Source of the DNA: Bacteroidota bacterium
Lineage (GTDB): Bacteria; Bacteroidota; Bacteroidia; Chitinophagales; Saprospiraceae
Length of the DNA: 13,551 nt
Assembly (NCBI GenBank): GCA_018969455.1
Contig: JAGWYI010000046.1
Span: forward strand, 1 to 13,551
Direction: 5' to 3'
The position numbers and the translations under genes were made by a program. Under the pieces are notes generated by a model, which was not told the DNA's origin, ran no database searches, and saw only the letters and a program-made list of their open reading frames with translations. This document shows, piece after piece, positions 7,587-13,551 of the stretch (position 1 is its first letter; the number at the start of each line of letters is the position of its first letter).

Positions 7587-7594
7587 CAAAGGTA
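7587..7594 (-). promoter_or_regulatory. Bacteroidota -7 element for the transketolase operon
   Basis: On the minus strand TACCTTTG (7594 to 7587) is an exact TAnnTTTG match, 75 bases before the ATG at 7511 and just downstream of the terminator of the previous gene. That is the position expected for an independent promoter. No TTG -33 box is evident. Confidence 0.5.
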
Positions 7595-7608
7595 GTATTT
7601 CGAGCCGT

Positions 7609-7644
7609 TTAAAAAGAAAAGCCGCCCCGAATTTCGGAGCGGCT
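7609..7644 (-). terminator. Intrinsic terminator after the BON-LysM gene
   Basis: On the minus strand bases 7644-7620 fold into a hairpin of 6 pairs (AGCCGC/GCGGCT), one mismatch, then 4 pairs around a 3-base loop. It is followed by the T-rich run TTTTCTTTTT. It lies 37 bases after the stop of the Kbp-like gene. On the plus strand a T6 run also follows about 6 bases after the hairpin, but no plus-strand gene ends here. Confidence 0.8.
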
Positions 7645-7681
7645 CCCATTTTTTACCCTCTGGTGGGTATGAGTTATTCAA

Positions 7682-8062
7682 TTAAAGGTTTGGAATAACC
7701 AGAACCTGGCCGATTTCAATTTTATCGGGGTCGTCGAGAATGTCGCGGTTGGCATCGAAGATATGTTTGTATTTCATCATATCGTCGTAGTAGTGTTTTG
7801 CGATTTTGCTCAAAGATTCGCCTTTTTCAACCGTGTGTTTGGTGTAATAGCCCGTATTTTCAACTTGGATATCGGCTGCAATGTCGCTTGGGTTGTCGCC
7901 ACCGGCAGATTTGATGGCATCCCAAAGCAGATTTTTTTCGTAGGGGTCGTTTACCAGGCCCCACATGCGCAAAACGCCATCAGTTTCTTCAACTTTGCCA
8001 TTTCGAACAGCCAGTTTTTCACCGAGTGCCAGAACGCTTGCGTATTTTTCTTGAAGTGACAT
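7682..8062 (-). CDS. BON-LysM domain protein, Kbp/YgaU-like
   Basis: A 126-residue small protein. Residues ~18-70 resemble a shortened BON domain (GKVEETDGVLRMWGLVNDPYEK, then IAADIQV). Residues 73-125 are a LysM domain (YTKHTVEKGESLSKIAKHYY ... IFDANRDILDDPDKIEIGQVLVIP). This order, and the C-terminal 'ANR-IL-DPDKI-PGQVL-IP' block, match E. coli Kbp (YgaU), a cytoplasmic potassium-binding protein. As in Kbp, no signal peptide is seen, so cell-wall binding is unlikely despite the LysM domain. The start at 8062 (MSLQEKYASVLALGEK) is chosen over an upstream ATG at 8134, because the 24 extra codons would lie in the leader and align with nothing typical. A terminator follows. Potassium binding is inference from homology; the domain architecture is clear. 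Confidence 0.82.
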   Translation of the reverse strand: MSLQEKYASVLALGEKLAVRNGKVEETDGVLRMWGLVNDPYEKNLLWDAIKSAGGDNPSDIAADIQVENTGYYTKHTVEKGESLSKIAKHYYDDMMKYKHIFDANRDILDDPDKIEIGQVLVIPNL

Positions 8063-8140
8063 AAGAAAGGTATTTAATGAGTGAAACAATTTAGGACCTT
8101 TGATACGCAACGTTGATCCGATCGTCACGTACATTTTGGG

Positions 8141-8175
8141 CGAAGATAGGATGTTGAGCAGGCATTAAGGGCAAA
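8141..8175 (-). promoter_or_regulatory. Possible promoter of the Kbp-like gene
   Basis: On the minus strand TATCTTCG (8148-8141) resembles TAnnTTTG with one change, and TTTG (8175-8172) lies 23 bases upstream, slightly longer than usual spacing. It would give a leader of about 70 bases before the ATG at 8062. Confidence 0.35.
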
Positions 8176-8355
8176 ATGCGGTCAATTCACAAAAAAATCA
8201 CATACCTGAATCTGGTTTTTGGGGGATTCTACCATGCATACCAGGATTCTCTGGATTTTGTGGATAAATAAGGCTGGATTTCGCTGACTTATAATGATTT
8301 ATAAAGATCGTTATGCAAAAAATCTGGCGGCGTAAAGTATAGAAGCGGCATCGTT
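8149..8355. other. Intergenic region between ruvC and the Kbp-like gene
   Basis: About 200 bases with no convincing gene on either strand. It holds four copies of a short GGATT motif (near 8225, 8244, 8253 and 8276). A small inverted repeat is CCAG-6-CTGG (near 8241-8254). On the minus strand an imperfect stem, AATCCTGGT with ACCAGATT (one bulged base), is followed by a T7 run near 8198-8192 that could end the ruvC transcript. None of these is strong. No tRNA-like cloverleaf was recognised. Confidence 0.3.
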
Positions 8356-8925
8356 TCAGGGTTTTATGCGACCGGGGTTATTTTTGATAAATGCCGACCA
8401 GTTCTTGGCATTTTTTCCACGGAGACCTTCCAGTGGATTACTCGCCTGATACCAATGGCAAATTGCAGCAGCGAGTGCATCGGTAGCGTCGAAATAGCGT
8501 TCGTTCAGGGGCGTTTTCAGGATGTTTTCGAGCATACCGGCCACTTGTTCCTTAGAGGCATTTCCATTTCCGGTAACAGCGCTTTTAATTTTTTTAGGCA
8601 GGTATTCGGTTGTTTCCACATTGTTTACCATTCCGGCTGCGATTGCTACACCTTGGGCGCGGCCCAATTTAAGCATAGATTGCACATTTTTACCAAAGAA
8701 AGGCGCTTCGATGGCCATTTGACTGGGTTTAAATTGTTGGATGAGATCTTGCACCTGTTCAAAAATATAACGCAATTTGACGGTGTGTAACTCACTGATG
8801 TGAGCAAAAGTAAGCACTCCAATTTCGACCAGAATAATGCCCGATGGGGCTGCATCAATGATGGCGAAGCCCAGTACATTGGTGCCAGGGTCAATTCCGA
8901 GAATGCGTGTAGGGGGAGAAATCAT
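8356..8925 (-). CDS. ruvC: Holliday junction endonuclease RuvC
   Basis: A 189-residue RNase-H-fold resolvase that cuts Holliday junctions moved by RuvAB during recombination and repair. The four acidic catalytic residues are present: Asp12 in ILGIDPGTNVLGFAI, Glu73 in MAIEAPFFGKN, and Asp146 and Asp149 in FDATDALAAAICH. The basic segment PKKIKSAVTGNGNASKEQV (110-128) matches the DNA-binding region of the family. The frame is open to 8979, but MISPPTRILGIDPG from the ATG at 8925 gives the standard start just before the first catalytic Asp; the longer form adds an unlike N-terminus and overlaps the promoter. The last ~25 residues (RGKNAKNWSAFIKNNPGRIKP) are the usual variable basic tail. ruvA and ruvB are not in the window, as is common in this phylum. 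Confidence 0.95.
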   Translation of the reverse strand: MISPPTRILGIDPGTNVLGFAIIDAAPSGIILVEIGVLTFAHISELHTVKLRYIFEQVQDLIQQFKPSQMAIEAPFFGKNVQSMLKLGRAQGVAIAAGMVNNVETTEYLPKKIKSAVTGNGNASKEQVAGMLENILKTPLNERYFDATDALAAAICHWYQASNPLEGLRGKNAKNWSAFIKNNPGRIKP

Positions 8926-8946
8926 ATTTGCCCATGTATTTTGATG

Positions 8947-8976
8947 CAAAAGTCGAAATAAAATGCGGCAAACCAA
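8947..8976 (-). promoter_or_regulatory. Promoter of ruvC
   Basis: On the minus strand TTG (8976-8974), a 19-base spacer and GACTTTTG (8954-8947) match the Bacteroidota -33/-7 arrangement with one mismatch in the -7 box. It lies 21 bases before the ATG at 8925. Confidence 0.45.
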
Positions 8977-8996
8977 CATTCAAGCAAGGCATTGCC

Positions 8997-9004
8997 TACT
9001 TTTG
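8997..9004 (+). promoter_or_regulatory. -7 element for the paaH-like operon
   Basis: TACTTTTG is an exact TAnnTTTG match, 49 bases before the ATG at 9054. No TTG -33 element is found at the usual distance. Together with the ruvC -7 box it forms an inverted pair, GCAAAAGT (8946-8953) and ACTTTTGC (8998-9005). Confidence 0.5.
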
Positions 9005-9053
9005 CGCCCACCATTCATCGTGCATTAAATGCACAACAGGCAATTGACGAACA

Positions 9054-10211
9054 ATGGACACAATAGGAATTCTTGGAGCGGGCGCGATGGGCAGCGGGAT
9101 TGCCCAAGTGGCTGCAGCCGCTGGACACGATGTTGTTGTATGCGACAATCTGACCTTGGCGCTCACCAAATCGGGAAAGAACATACAGGCAACCTTAAAA
9201 ACGCTGGTGGATAAGGAAAAAATTACCGATGCGGAGGCTTACTCCTTGTTCAGTAAAATCAAGTTTTCCGATCACATGAGCGAATTTCGCAATTGCTCTG
9301 TCATTATTGAAGCCATTCGTGAGGATATTGAGCAAAAGCAAATTGCGTTCAAGAGTATGGAGGCCATAGTGGATGAAGATACCATTTTGGCGAGCAATAC
9401 TTCTTCGCTCTCTATCTCTGCCATGGGCGCTCAATTGCGCCAACCCGAGCGGATTCTCGGCATCCATTTTTTCAATCCTGCGCCTCTAATGCGCCTGGTT
9501 GAAATTATCCCGGCGATCCAAACCAATCCGGATGTAATAGACCGTGCCCGGCAGATGATCAACAGTTGGGGAAAAACGACCGTTTTGGCAAAGGATACCC
9601 CGGGTTTTATTGTGAATCGGGTTGCCCGGCCTTATTATGGAGAATCTTTGCGCATGCTGGATGAGGGTATAGCAGACGAAGCGACCATCGACTGGGCTTT
9701 GTGTACATTTGGAGGTTTTCGGATGGGGCCATTTGAGTTGATGGATTTTATTGGAAACGACATAAATTATGCAGTAACGGAAATTGTATTCCAAAATTTT
9801 TATTTCGATCCAAGGTACAAGCCCTCATTTACCCAAAAGAGACTGGTAGATGCCCATTATTTTGGCAGAAAAAGCGGCATCGGATTTTACGATTATCGGT
9901 CAGGCGCCGTCAAGCCGCTGCCAAAGGAAGATGAAAGCCTTGGGAAAGAGATTTTCTTCCGGGTATTGGTGATGCTCATCAATGAGGCTGCAGAGGCGCT
10001 TTATCTCCAAATTGCCAGTCGTGATGACATTGACATGGCCATGACACAAGGGGTAAATTATCCGAAAGGATTGCTTGCCTGGGCTGATGAAATCGGCATT
10101 GAAAGGGTTGTTGAAAAATTGGATGCCCTATATGTTGAGTATTTGGAAGATCGTTATCGCTGCAGCAGGTTGTTGCGTAAAATGGTGCGAGAAAACAAAA
10201 CCTTTTATTAA
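9054..10211 (+). CDS. 3-hydroxyacyl-CoA dehydrogenase, PaaH-like
   Basis: A 385-residue NAD-dependent oxidoreductase that turns 3-hydroxyacyl-CoA into 3-ketoacyl-CoA. The Rossmann domain (1-~185) opens with the dinucleotide motif GAGAMG (8-13), with Asp31 at the end of strand 2 favouring NAD. The catalytic set Ser117, His138 (GIHFFNP), Glu150 (LVEII) and Asn188 (PGFIVNR) has exactly the spacing of the human enzyme (21, 12 and 38 residues). A first C-terminal 3HCDH domain spans ~186-283 and a second, degenerate one ~297-380. That tandem arrangement is typical of PaaH (3-hydroxyadipyl-CoA dehydrogenase) rather than the ~280-residue butyryl-CoA enzyme, though this copy is shorter than the ~475-residue E. 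coli PaaH. The next gene, 8 bases on, is PaaI-like, which supports a role in phenylacetate breakdown. A role in general beta-oxidation or butyryl-CoA metabolism cannot be excluded. Confidence 0.88.
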   Translation: MDTIGILGAGAMGSGIAQVAAAAGHDVVVCDNLTLALTKSGKNIQATLKTLVDKEKITDAEAYSLFSKIKFSDHMSEFRNCSVIIEAIREDIEQKQIAFKSMEAIVDEDTILASNTSSLSISAMGAQLRQPERILGIHFFNPAPLMRLVEIIPAIQTNPDVIDRARQMINSWGKTTVLAKDTPGFIVNRVARPYYGESLRMLDEGIADEATIDWALCTFGGFRMGPFELMDFIGNDINYAVTEIVFQNFYFDPRYKPSFTQKRLVDAHYFGRKSGIGFYDYRSGAVKPLPKEDESLGKEIFFRVLVMLINEAAEALYLQIASRDDIDMAMTQGVNYPKGLLAWADEIGIERVVEKLDALYVEYLEDRYRCSRLLRKMVRENKTFY

Positions 10212-10219
10212 TTTCGATC

Positions 10220-10636
10220 ATGTTGGAGCCCATCGACATTTTTCATCTGATGTTCGACAATGACCCCTTTAGTCGTTGGATGGGAATGGCTTTGGTTTCC
10301 ATAGAGAAAGGGTCATGCACACTGCGCATGCAGGTACGACCTGAAATGCTCAACGGGTTTGGCGTAGCCCATGGCGCCATCACTTTTGCCTTGGCGGATA
10401 GTGCGTTTGCGTTTGCCTGCAATACAAGTGGTTATCAAAGTGTATCCATCCATTGCACCATCGAGCATGTGGCGCCGGTTGAGGCGGGAGACTGGCTAGA
10501 GGCAATTGCAATTGAGGAACGTGCCGGGAATCGCATTTCCAATTATTCCATTCGAATCATTCGATCTGGCGACGGTGCTCCTGTGGCTTTTTTTCGGGGT
10601 ATATGCTTTCACAAAAATCAAAATTGGACGAAATAG
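10220..10636 (+). CDS. Hotdog-fold acyl-CoA thioesterase, PaaI-like
   Basis: A 138-residue single hotdog-domain protein. The active-site block NGFGVAHGAITFALADSAFAFACN (45-68) carries the conserved His51-Gly52 and the catalytic Asp60 of the PaaI class, and closely follows the E. coli PaaI pattern HGG-FTLAD-AFA-ACN. PaaI enzymes hydrolyse ring-hydroxylated phenylacetyl-CoA and related dead-end thioesters, rescuing CoA during phenylacetate catabolism. Length matches the family (~140). The start codon lies 8 bases after the dehydrogenase stop, so the two are co-transcribed. No other paa genes (ring epoxidase, ligase, hydrolase) occur here. The substrate is inferred from family and neighbour; it could instead be a more general medium-chain or aryl-CoA thioesterase. 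Confidence 0.88.
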   Translation: MLEPIDIFHLMFDNDPFSRWMGMALVSIEKGSCTLRMQVRPEMLNGFGVAHGAITFALADSAFAFACNTSGYQSVSIHCTIEHVAPVEAGDWLEAIAIEERAGNRISNYSIRIIRSGDGAPVAFFRGICFHKNQNWTK

Positions 10637-10642
10637 GCGCAG

Positions 10643-10659
10643 GCTGGATCAGCTGTTTT
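10643..10659 (+). terminator. Weak hairpin after the PaaI-like gene
   Basis: GCTG (10643-10646) and CAGC (10650-10653) form a short stem with a 3-base loop, followed by TGTTTTA. The position, right after the operon end, suits a terminator, but the stem is only 4-5 pairs. Confidence 0.3.
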
Positions 10660-10723
10660 AGTTAATACAAATGATATATGCTGTTAAGATGTTGAATTAT
10701 CCCTATTTTTACCGGATATCAAC

Positions 10724-12073
10724 ATGCGCGCCATGAGATTTTACATCCTTTTCTTGTTGTTACTGGTTTTTGCAACTGGTCGCTCTCAACAAACCATTCC
10801 CCTTGTACAAATAGAATTGCTGGGTGTGGACATTAGCTGCGCCGGCAGAAATGACGGTGCAATTCGCATAGCATTGATTTCCGGACAAGGGCCCGTTAAT
10901 TATCAATGGGCGGGAAATGGACTCACGGGTTCAGGGCAGTTGATCAATACAGATCCCATTGACATCATCAACAATTTACCGCAAGGCAGTTATACTTTTA
11001 CCGTTACAGATCCAGCCGGTGTGATCAGTACCCTTCAAACGGCCATTTCAGATCCTCCACCTTTACAGGGTTCGGTATTGATTGCGTCTAATTACAAGGG
11101 CTATGGTGTTTCCTGTACGGGTGCTCAGGATGGCAAGATCAGCGCTGGGATATCAGGTGGAACGGCCCCGTATTATTATAAGTGGTCAACAGGCGATATA
11201 ACACCTACTATAGACAGTTTGGGCGTTGGGGTTTATGGCTTAACCGTTACGGATGTAAACAATTGCTCTTATACGGTTAGTGGCAACATAAGTGCTCCCC
11301 CACCCATTAAGAGCACCATTAAGACGAGTGGCGACCGGTGTTATGGGCAAAATCAGGGGTTTGTTGAAATAAGCAATATAAGTGGCGGGGTACCGCCCTA
11401 TCGCGTATCCTTTGATGGAAGTGCGCCAGTGAGCAAGTTCTATTTCGACCAATTGACGCCTGGTACCTATTTTTTTTCGATTGTAGACGAAAATCAATGT
11501 GAAAAGGATGAGGCTGCCATTTTGCCTATTGGCGTCATTTTCACCCTGGATATTGGTTTGGATTCATCCATGTACACCGGAGACACCTTATTGTACCATT
11601 TGATGGTTAATCGCCCGCTTGCTTCCGTCCAGTGGGAGCCTGCATCGTCGGTTTTAGCGCTTGATTTGGAGAATGTATTGCTTTTTCCTCCATACACGAC
11701 CGAGTTTAAGGTAACTGCGACTGATACAATTGGATGTGAGGTAGCCGACTTTTTGAACATCCGAGTATTTCGCAAACGCGATATATATGCTCCAAATGTA
11801 ATTGATTTTAATTCATTAAATACAGATAATCAATATTTTACATTGTATGCCAGTGGCGGCGTAGCCGAAATAGCCAGCATGCGCATCTATGATCGCTTTC
11901 ACCGATTGTGGTTTGATAAAAAGAACATTCCAGCAGGTGTTCCTACCGAGGGTTGGGATGGCACCCATGAAGGACGAATTGCATTTCCGGGTGTATATGT
12001 TTGGGTGGCGGAGTTGCGATACACCGATGGCCGGAAGGAATTGCGTCAGGGCGACCTTACGGTTTTGCGTTAG
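10724..12073 (+). CDS. SprB-repeat protein with T9SS type B sorting domain
   Basis: A 449-residue secreted protein. An N-terminal signal peptide (FYILFLLLLVFATGRSQ, to about residue 22) is followed by three SprB-like repeats at about 33-110, 125-192 and 200-265. Their hallmarks are a 'C.G..DG' turn, then G-G-x-x-P-Y and W or F, then 'L-x-x-G-x-Y-x-x-x-V-x-D-x-x-x-C'. A further beta-domain covers ~270-348, and a CHU_C / gliding-motility-type C-terminal domain covers ~352-449 (APNVIDFNS, MRIYDRFHRLWF, WDGTHEGRIAFPGVYVWVAE). That last domain is the type B signal for export by the type IX secretion system. The protein is probably displayed on or released from the cell surface; SprB itself is a giant gliding adhesin, and this copy is very small. 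The start could be 10724 or 10733 (MRFYILF). Base use is like the neighbours. Confidence 0.88.
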   Translation: MRAMRFYILFLLLLVFATGRSQQTIPLVQIELLGVDISCAGRNDGAIRIALISGQGPVNYQWAGNGLTGSGQLINTDPIDIINNLPQGSYTFTVTDPAGVISTLQTAISDPPPLQGSVLIASNYKGYGVSCTGAQDGKISAGISGGTAPYYYKWSTGDITPTIDSLGVGVYGLTVTDVNNCSYTVSGNISAPPPIKSTIKTSGDRCYGQNQGFVEISNISGGVPPYRVSFDGSAPVSKFYFDQLTPGTYFFSIVDENQCEKDEAAILPIGVIFTLDIGLDSSMYTGDTLLYHLMVNRPLASVQWEPASSVLALDLENVLLFPPYTTEFKVTATDTIGCEVADFLNIRVFRKRDIYAPNVIDFNSLNTDNQYFTLYASGGVAEIASMRIYDRFHRLWFDKKNIPAGVPTEGWDGTHEGRIAFPGVYVWVAELRYTDGRKELRQGDLTVLR

Positions 12074-13374
12074 TTAGGGTCATTTTTTATCCAATTTTTC
12101 CCATTTATGGTACCCAAAACCTTTCCCTGGAAGGTACAATTCAATAAAGGGGTATTTTTAGATTTCGATTGAATGCGGTTTGGCGAATAGGTCGTTTCCC
12201 GGTTTGGATCGAAAAATGTAATTTCGGCGTATGCACCGACTTCAATTTTCGGTTGAGGTATTCCCAGTATTTTGCGTGGTTGAGTGCATATTTTATCAAA
12301 AAAAGTAGCCAGATCCAGCTCGTTTTTCAGGAAACTGGCATACAATGAAAAGAGGGTTTCCAGGCCAATCATGCCGAAAGCGGCATATGGAAACTCCAGG
12401 TTTTTCATTTCATCGTCCCAAGGGCAGTGGTTGCTGCAAATCACATCAATGGTTCCATCGGCGAGCGCTTCGAGCAGTGCCTGACGATCATCTTCACTGC
12501 GCAGCGGCGGTAGTAATTTCCAATTGGAATCAAATGCGGCAGCAGGAGCCAATGGCGCAGGATTTTCGCCCAGGAGTGCTGCATCGGTAAAGCAAAGGTT
12601 GGCAATGCCAACGGAAGCGGTGACTGGAGTACCGGCCAGTTTGGCAGCGCGAATTAATTCGACACCTTTCCGGGTAGAAACCAGGTGGATATGCAATTTA
12701 CTTTCTGCGTATTCGAGAAGGCTCAGGTCGCGTTGAATCATCACAATTTCTGCGAGGGCCGGAATTCCTTTCATGCCCAGCATGGTACTGTTGAGGCCTT
12801 CGTGCATTTGTCCGCCGGCAGCAATGGTATGGTGGTGAGGCTGGTTGATCACCAACCCTTGAATGGCGCGCAAGTATTGCATGGCACGTAAGAGCAAGCC
12901 GGCATCCTGCACCGGGTGGTCGCCATCGGAAAAGGCGACCGCGCCCGCGTGGTGCATATCGATCAATTCGGCGAGGTCTTTTCCGGCAGTATCTATTGAA
13001 ATGGCGCCGATGGGAAATATTTGCACGGGTAATTGTGCGGCATGGTTTTTCAGGTATAAAATTTCCGATTTAGAATGTACTGCGGGTTTGGTATTGGGCA
13101 TGGCGGCGATGGCAGTAAAACCGCCAGTAGCTGCCGCGCGGGCAGCAGTATCCAAATCTTCCCGGTGTTCAAAACCCGGATCAGCCAAATGCGTTCCGAA
13201 ATCGAGCCAGCCTGGTGAAGCCCAAGCGCCTTCTACATCCCAAATTTCGGCATCGGAATGTTTAATATTCTGCGAAATTTGTACGATTTGGCCCGATGGG
13301 TCTATCAAAATATCCAAAAAATTTGGCAAAACCTGCTCGTTAAGGATGCGTGTGTTTTTAATCAGAAGATGCAT
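12070..13374 (-). CDS. Dihydroorotase-family protein, active site degenerate
   Basis: A 434-residue member of the class I dihydroorotase/amidohydrolase family, recognisable throughout (GGFTAIAAMPNTKP 84-97, GIPALAEIVMIQRD 203-216, PPLRSEDDRQALLEALADGTID 289-310, GMIGLET 334-340). Metal and catalytic positions compared with class I PyrC: the DxHxH element is D-F-G-T-H (58-62), so the first His is Gly60 and only His62 remains; the substrate Arg is Ala64; Asp150 is kept; the next metal His is Gln178; the His before 'VST' is Leu231; the catalytic Asp of 'TDHAPH' is Asn315 and its last residue Trp319. It is therefore unlikely to hydrolyse dihydroorotate. Catalytically dead paralogues (PyrC'/PyrX) scaffold aspartate transcarbamoylase in some bacteria, and similar degenerate 'dihydroorotases' occur in Bacteroidota. 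There is an Ala/Pro-rich insert at ~268-281. Its stop overlaps that of the convergent SprB-repeat gene by 4 bases. Confidence 0.85.
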   Translation of the reverse strand: MHLLIKNTRILNEQVLPNFLDILIDPSGQIVQISQNIKHSDAEIWDVEGAWASPGWLDFGTHLADPGFEHREDLDTAARAAATGGFTAIAAMPNTKPAVHSKSEILYLKNHAAQLPVQIFPIGAISIDTAGKDLAELIDMHHAGAVAFSDGDHPVQDAGLLLRAMQYLRAIQGLVINQPHHHTIAAGGQMHEGLNSTMLGMKGIPALAEIVMIQRDLSLLEYAESKLHIHLVSTRKGVELIRAAKLAGTPVTASVGIANLCFTDAALLGENPAPLAPAAAFDSNWKLLPPLRSEDDRQALLEALADGTIDVICSNHCPWDDEMKNLEFPYAAFGMIGLETLFSLYASFLKNELDLATFFDKICTQPRKILGIPQPKIEVGAYAEITFFDPNRETTYSPNRIQSKSKNTPLLNCTFQGKVLGTINGKNWIKNDPN

Positions 13375-13510
13375 GTTTATGCTTTTTAGAACTTAGTACT
13401 TTCATTTCAAATAGGACACACCTGACCTAAGAAACTGTTTTAAAACCTCCGAAATGCTGAAAGGCAAATCTTTTAACGCCATGCTGCATTTATTTTTTCG
13501 GCAATAGGAC

Positions 13511-13551
13511 ATGGCTATTCCCTCAAAAATAAGCCTTGCCTGGCGCCAAAA
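13511..13551 (+). CDS. Possible start of a plus-strand gene, partial
   Basis: An ATG at 13511 opens a frame of 13 codons to the window end: MAIPSKISLAWRQ. An N-terminus of this kind (short polar head, then 'LAWR') is seen in FtsX-type ABC permeases of Bacteroidota, and the gene would be divergent from the dihydroorotase-family gene. The evidence is too short for a family call. A T-rich segment at 13490-13499 could contain a promoter, but it does not match TAnnTTTG well. Confidence 0.28.
   Translation, partial: MAIPSKISLAWRQ

Noticed and set aside
7512..7649. 46-codon N-terminal extension of the transketolase N-subunit
   Set aside because: It would run through the promoter and the terminator hairpin of the preceding gene, and the extra residues do not resemble the family.
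12863..13396. Plus-strand frame of 177 codons
   Set aside because: It is antisense to the well-supported dihydroorotase-family gene, with Ser/Ala/Cys-rich low-information sequence typical of a shadow frame.
13402..13551. Open minus-strand frame of 49 codons running in from the right edge and ending 27 bases before the dihydroorotase-family start
   Set aside because: It could be the tail of an upstream gene in the same operon, but the residues show no recognisable motif and it conflicts with the possible plus-strand start at 13511. It is too short to decide.
1..13551. Search for defence systems, transposases, integrases, CRISPR arrays, tRNAs
   Set aside because: No gene, repeat array or cloverleaf of these kinds was seen; all well-supported genes are housekeeping, metabolic or envelope functions.

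Overview
The window is a stretch of ordinary chromosome from a member of the Bacteroidota, most likely a Saprospiria-type environmental bacterium (Lewinella/Haliscomenobacter relatives). Three things point there: a protein with SprB repeats and a C-terminal type IX secretion (type B, CHU_C) sorting domain, a DUF4293 membrane protein, and repeated promoter -7 elements of the Bacteroidota form TAnnTTTG (or TAnCTTCG) without Shine-Dalgarno sequences before the starts. The genus is inference. No mobile element, CRISPR array, tRNA or rRNA was seen.

Layout. The left edge (1-193, minus) holds the N-terminus of an unrecognised membrane protein, divergent from a DUF4293 protein (337-768). A secreted SIMPL/DUF541 protein (908-1900) follows, with a possible pseudoknot in its leader and a strong terminator after it. 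Next come a secreted S9D glutamyl-endopeptidase-like serine protease (2038-4446) and a MoxR AAA+ ATPase (4588-5553), which ends at a 14-bp-stem terminator. Reading back on the minus strand are ruvC (8356-8925), a Kbp/YgaU-like BON-LysM protein (7682-8062), its terminator, and a split transketolase: N-terminal subunit (6660-7511) then C-terminal subunit (5653-6612), with a terminator-like hairpin between the two. Divergent from ruvC is a two-gene unit, a PaaH-like 3-hydroxyacyl-CoA dehydrogenase (9054-10211) and a PaaI-like thioesterase (10220-10636). A compact SprB-repeat T9SS cargo protein (10724-12073) then meets a dihydroorotase-family protein (12070-13374, minus) tail to tail, with overlapping stop codons. 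The last ~40 bases may begin another plus-strand gene.

How the genes work together. The clear functional units are the transketolase pair (two halves of one pentose-phosphate enzyme) and the PaaH/PaaI pair (acyl-CoA metabolism, probably the lower phenylacetate route). The rest look like single transcription units: DNA repair (ruvC), envelope and secreted functions (SIMPL, protease, SprB protein), a chaperone-type ATPase (MoxR) and a pyrimidine-family protein.

I see no undescribed multi-gene system. The most interesting item is the dihydroorotase homolog, which has lost most of its metal and catalytic residues and is probably not a dihydroorotase. Next are the candidate pseudoknot at 825-874 and the hairpin plus T-run between the transketolase halves. 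Several starts differ from the longest open frame and are corrected in the entries (337, 7511, 8062, 8925).
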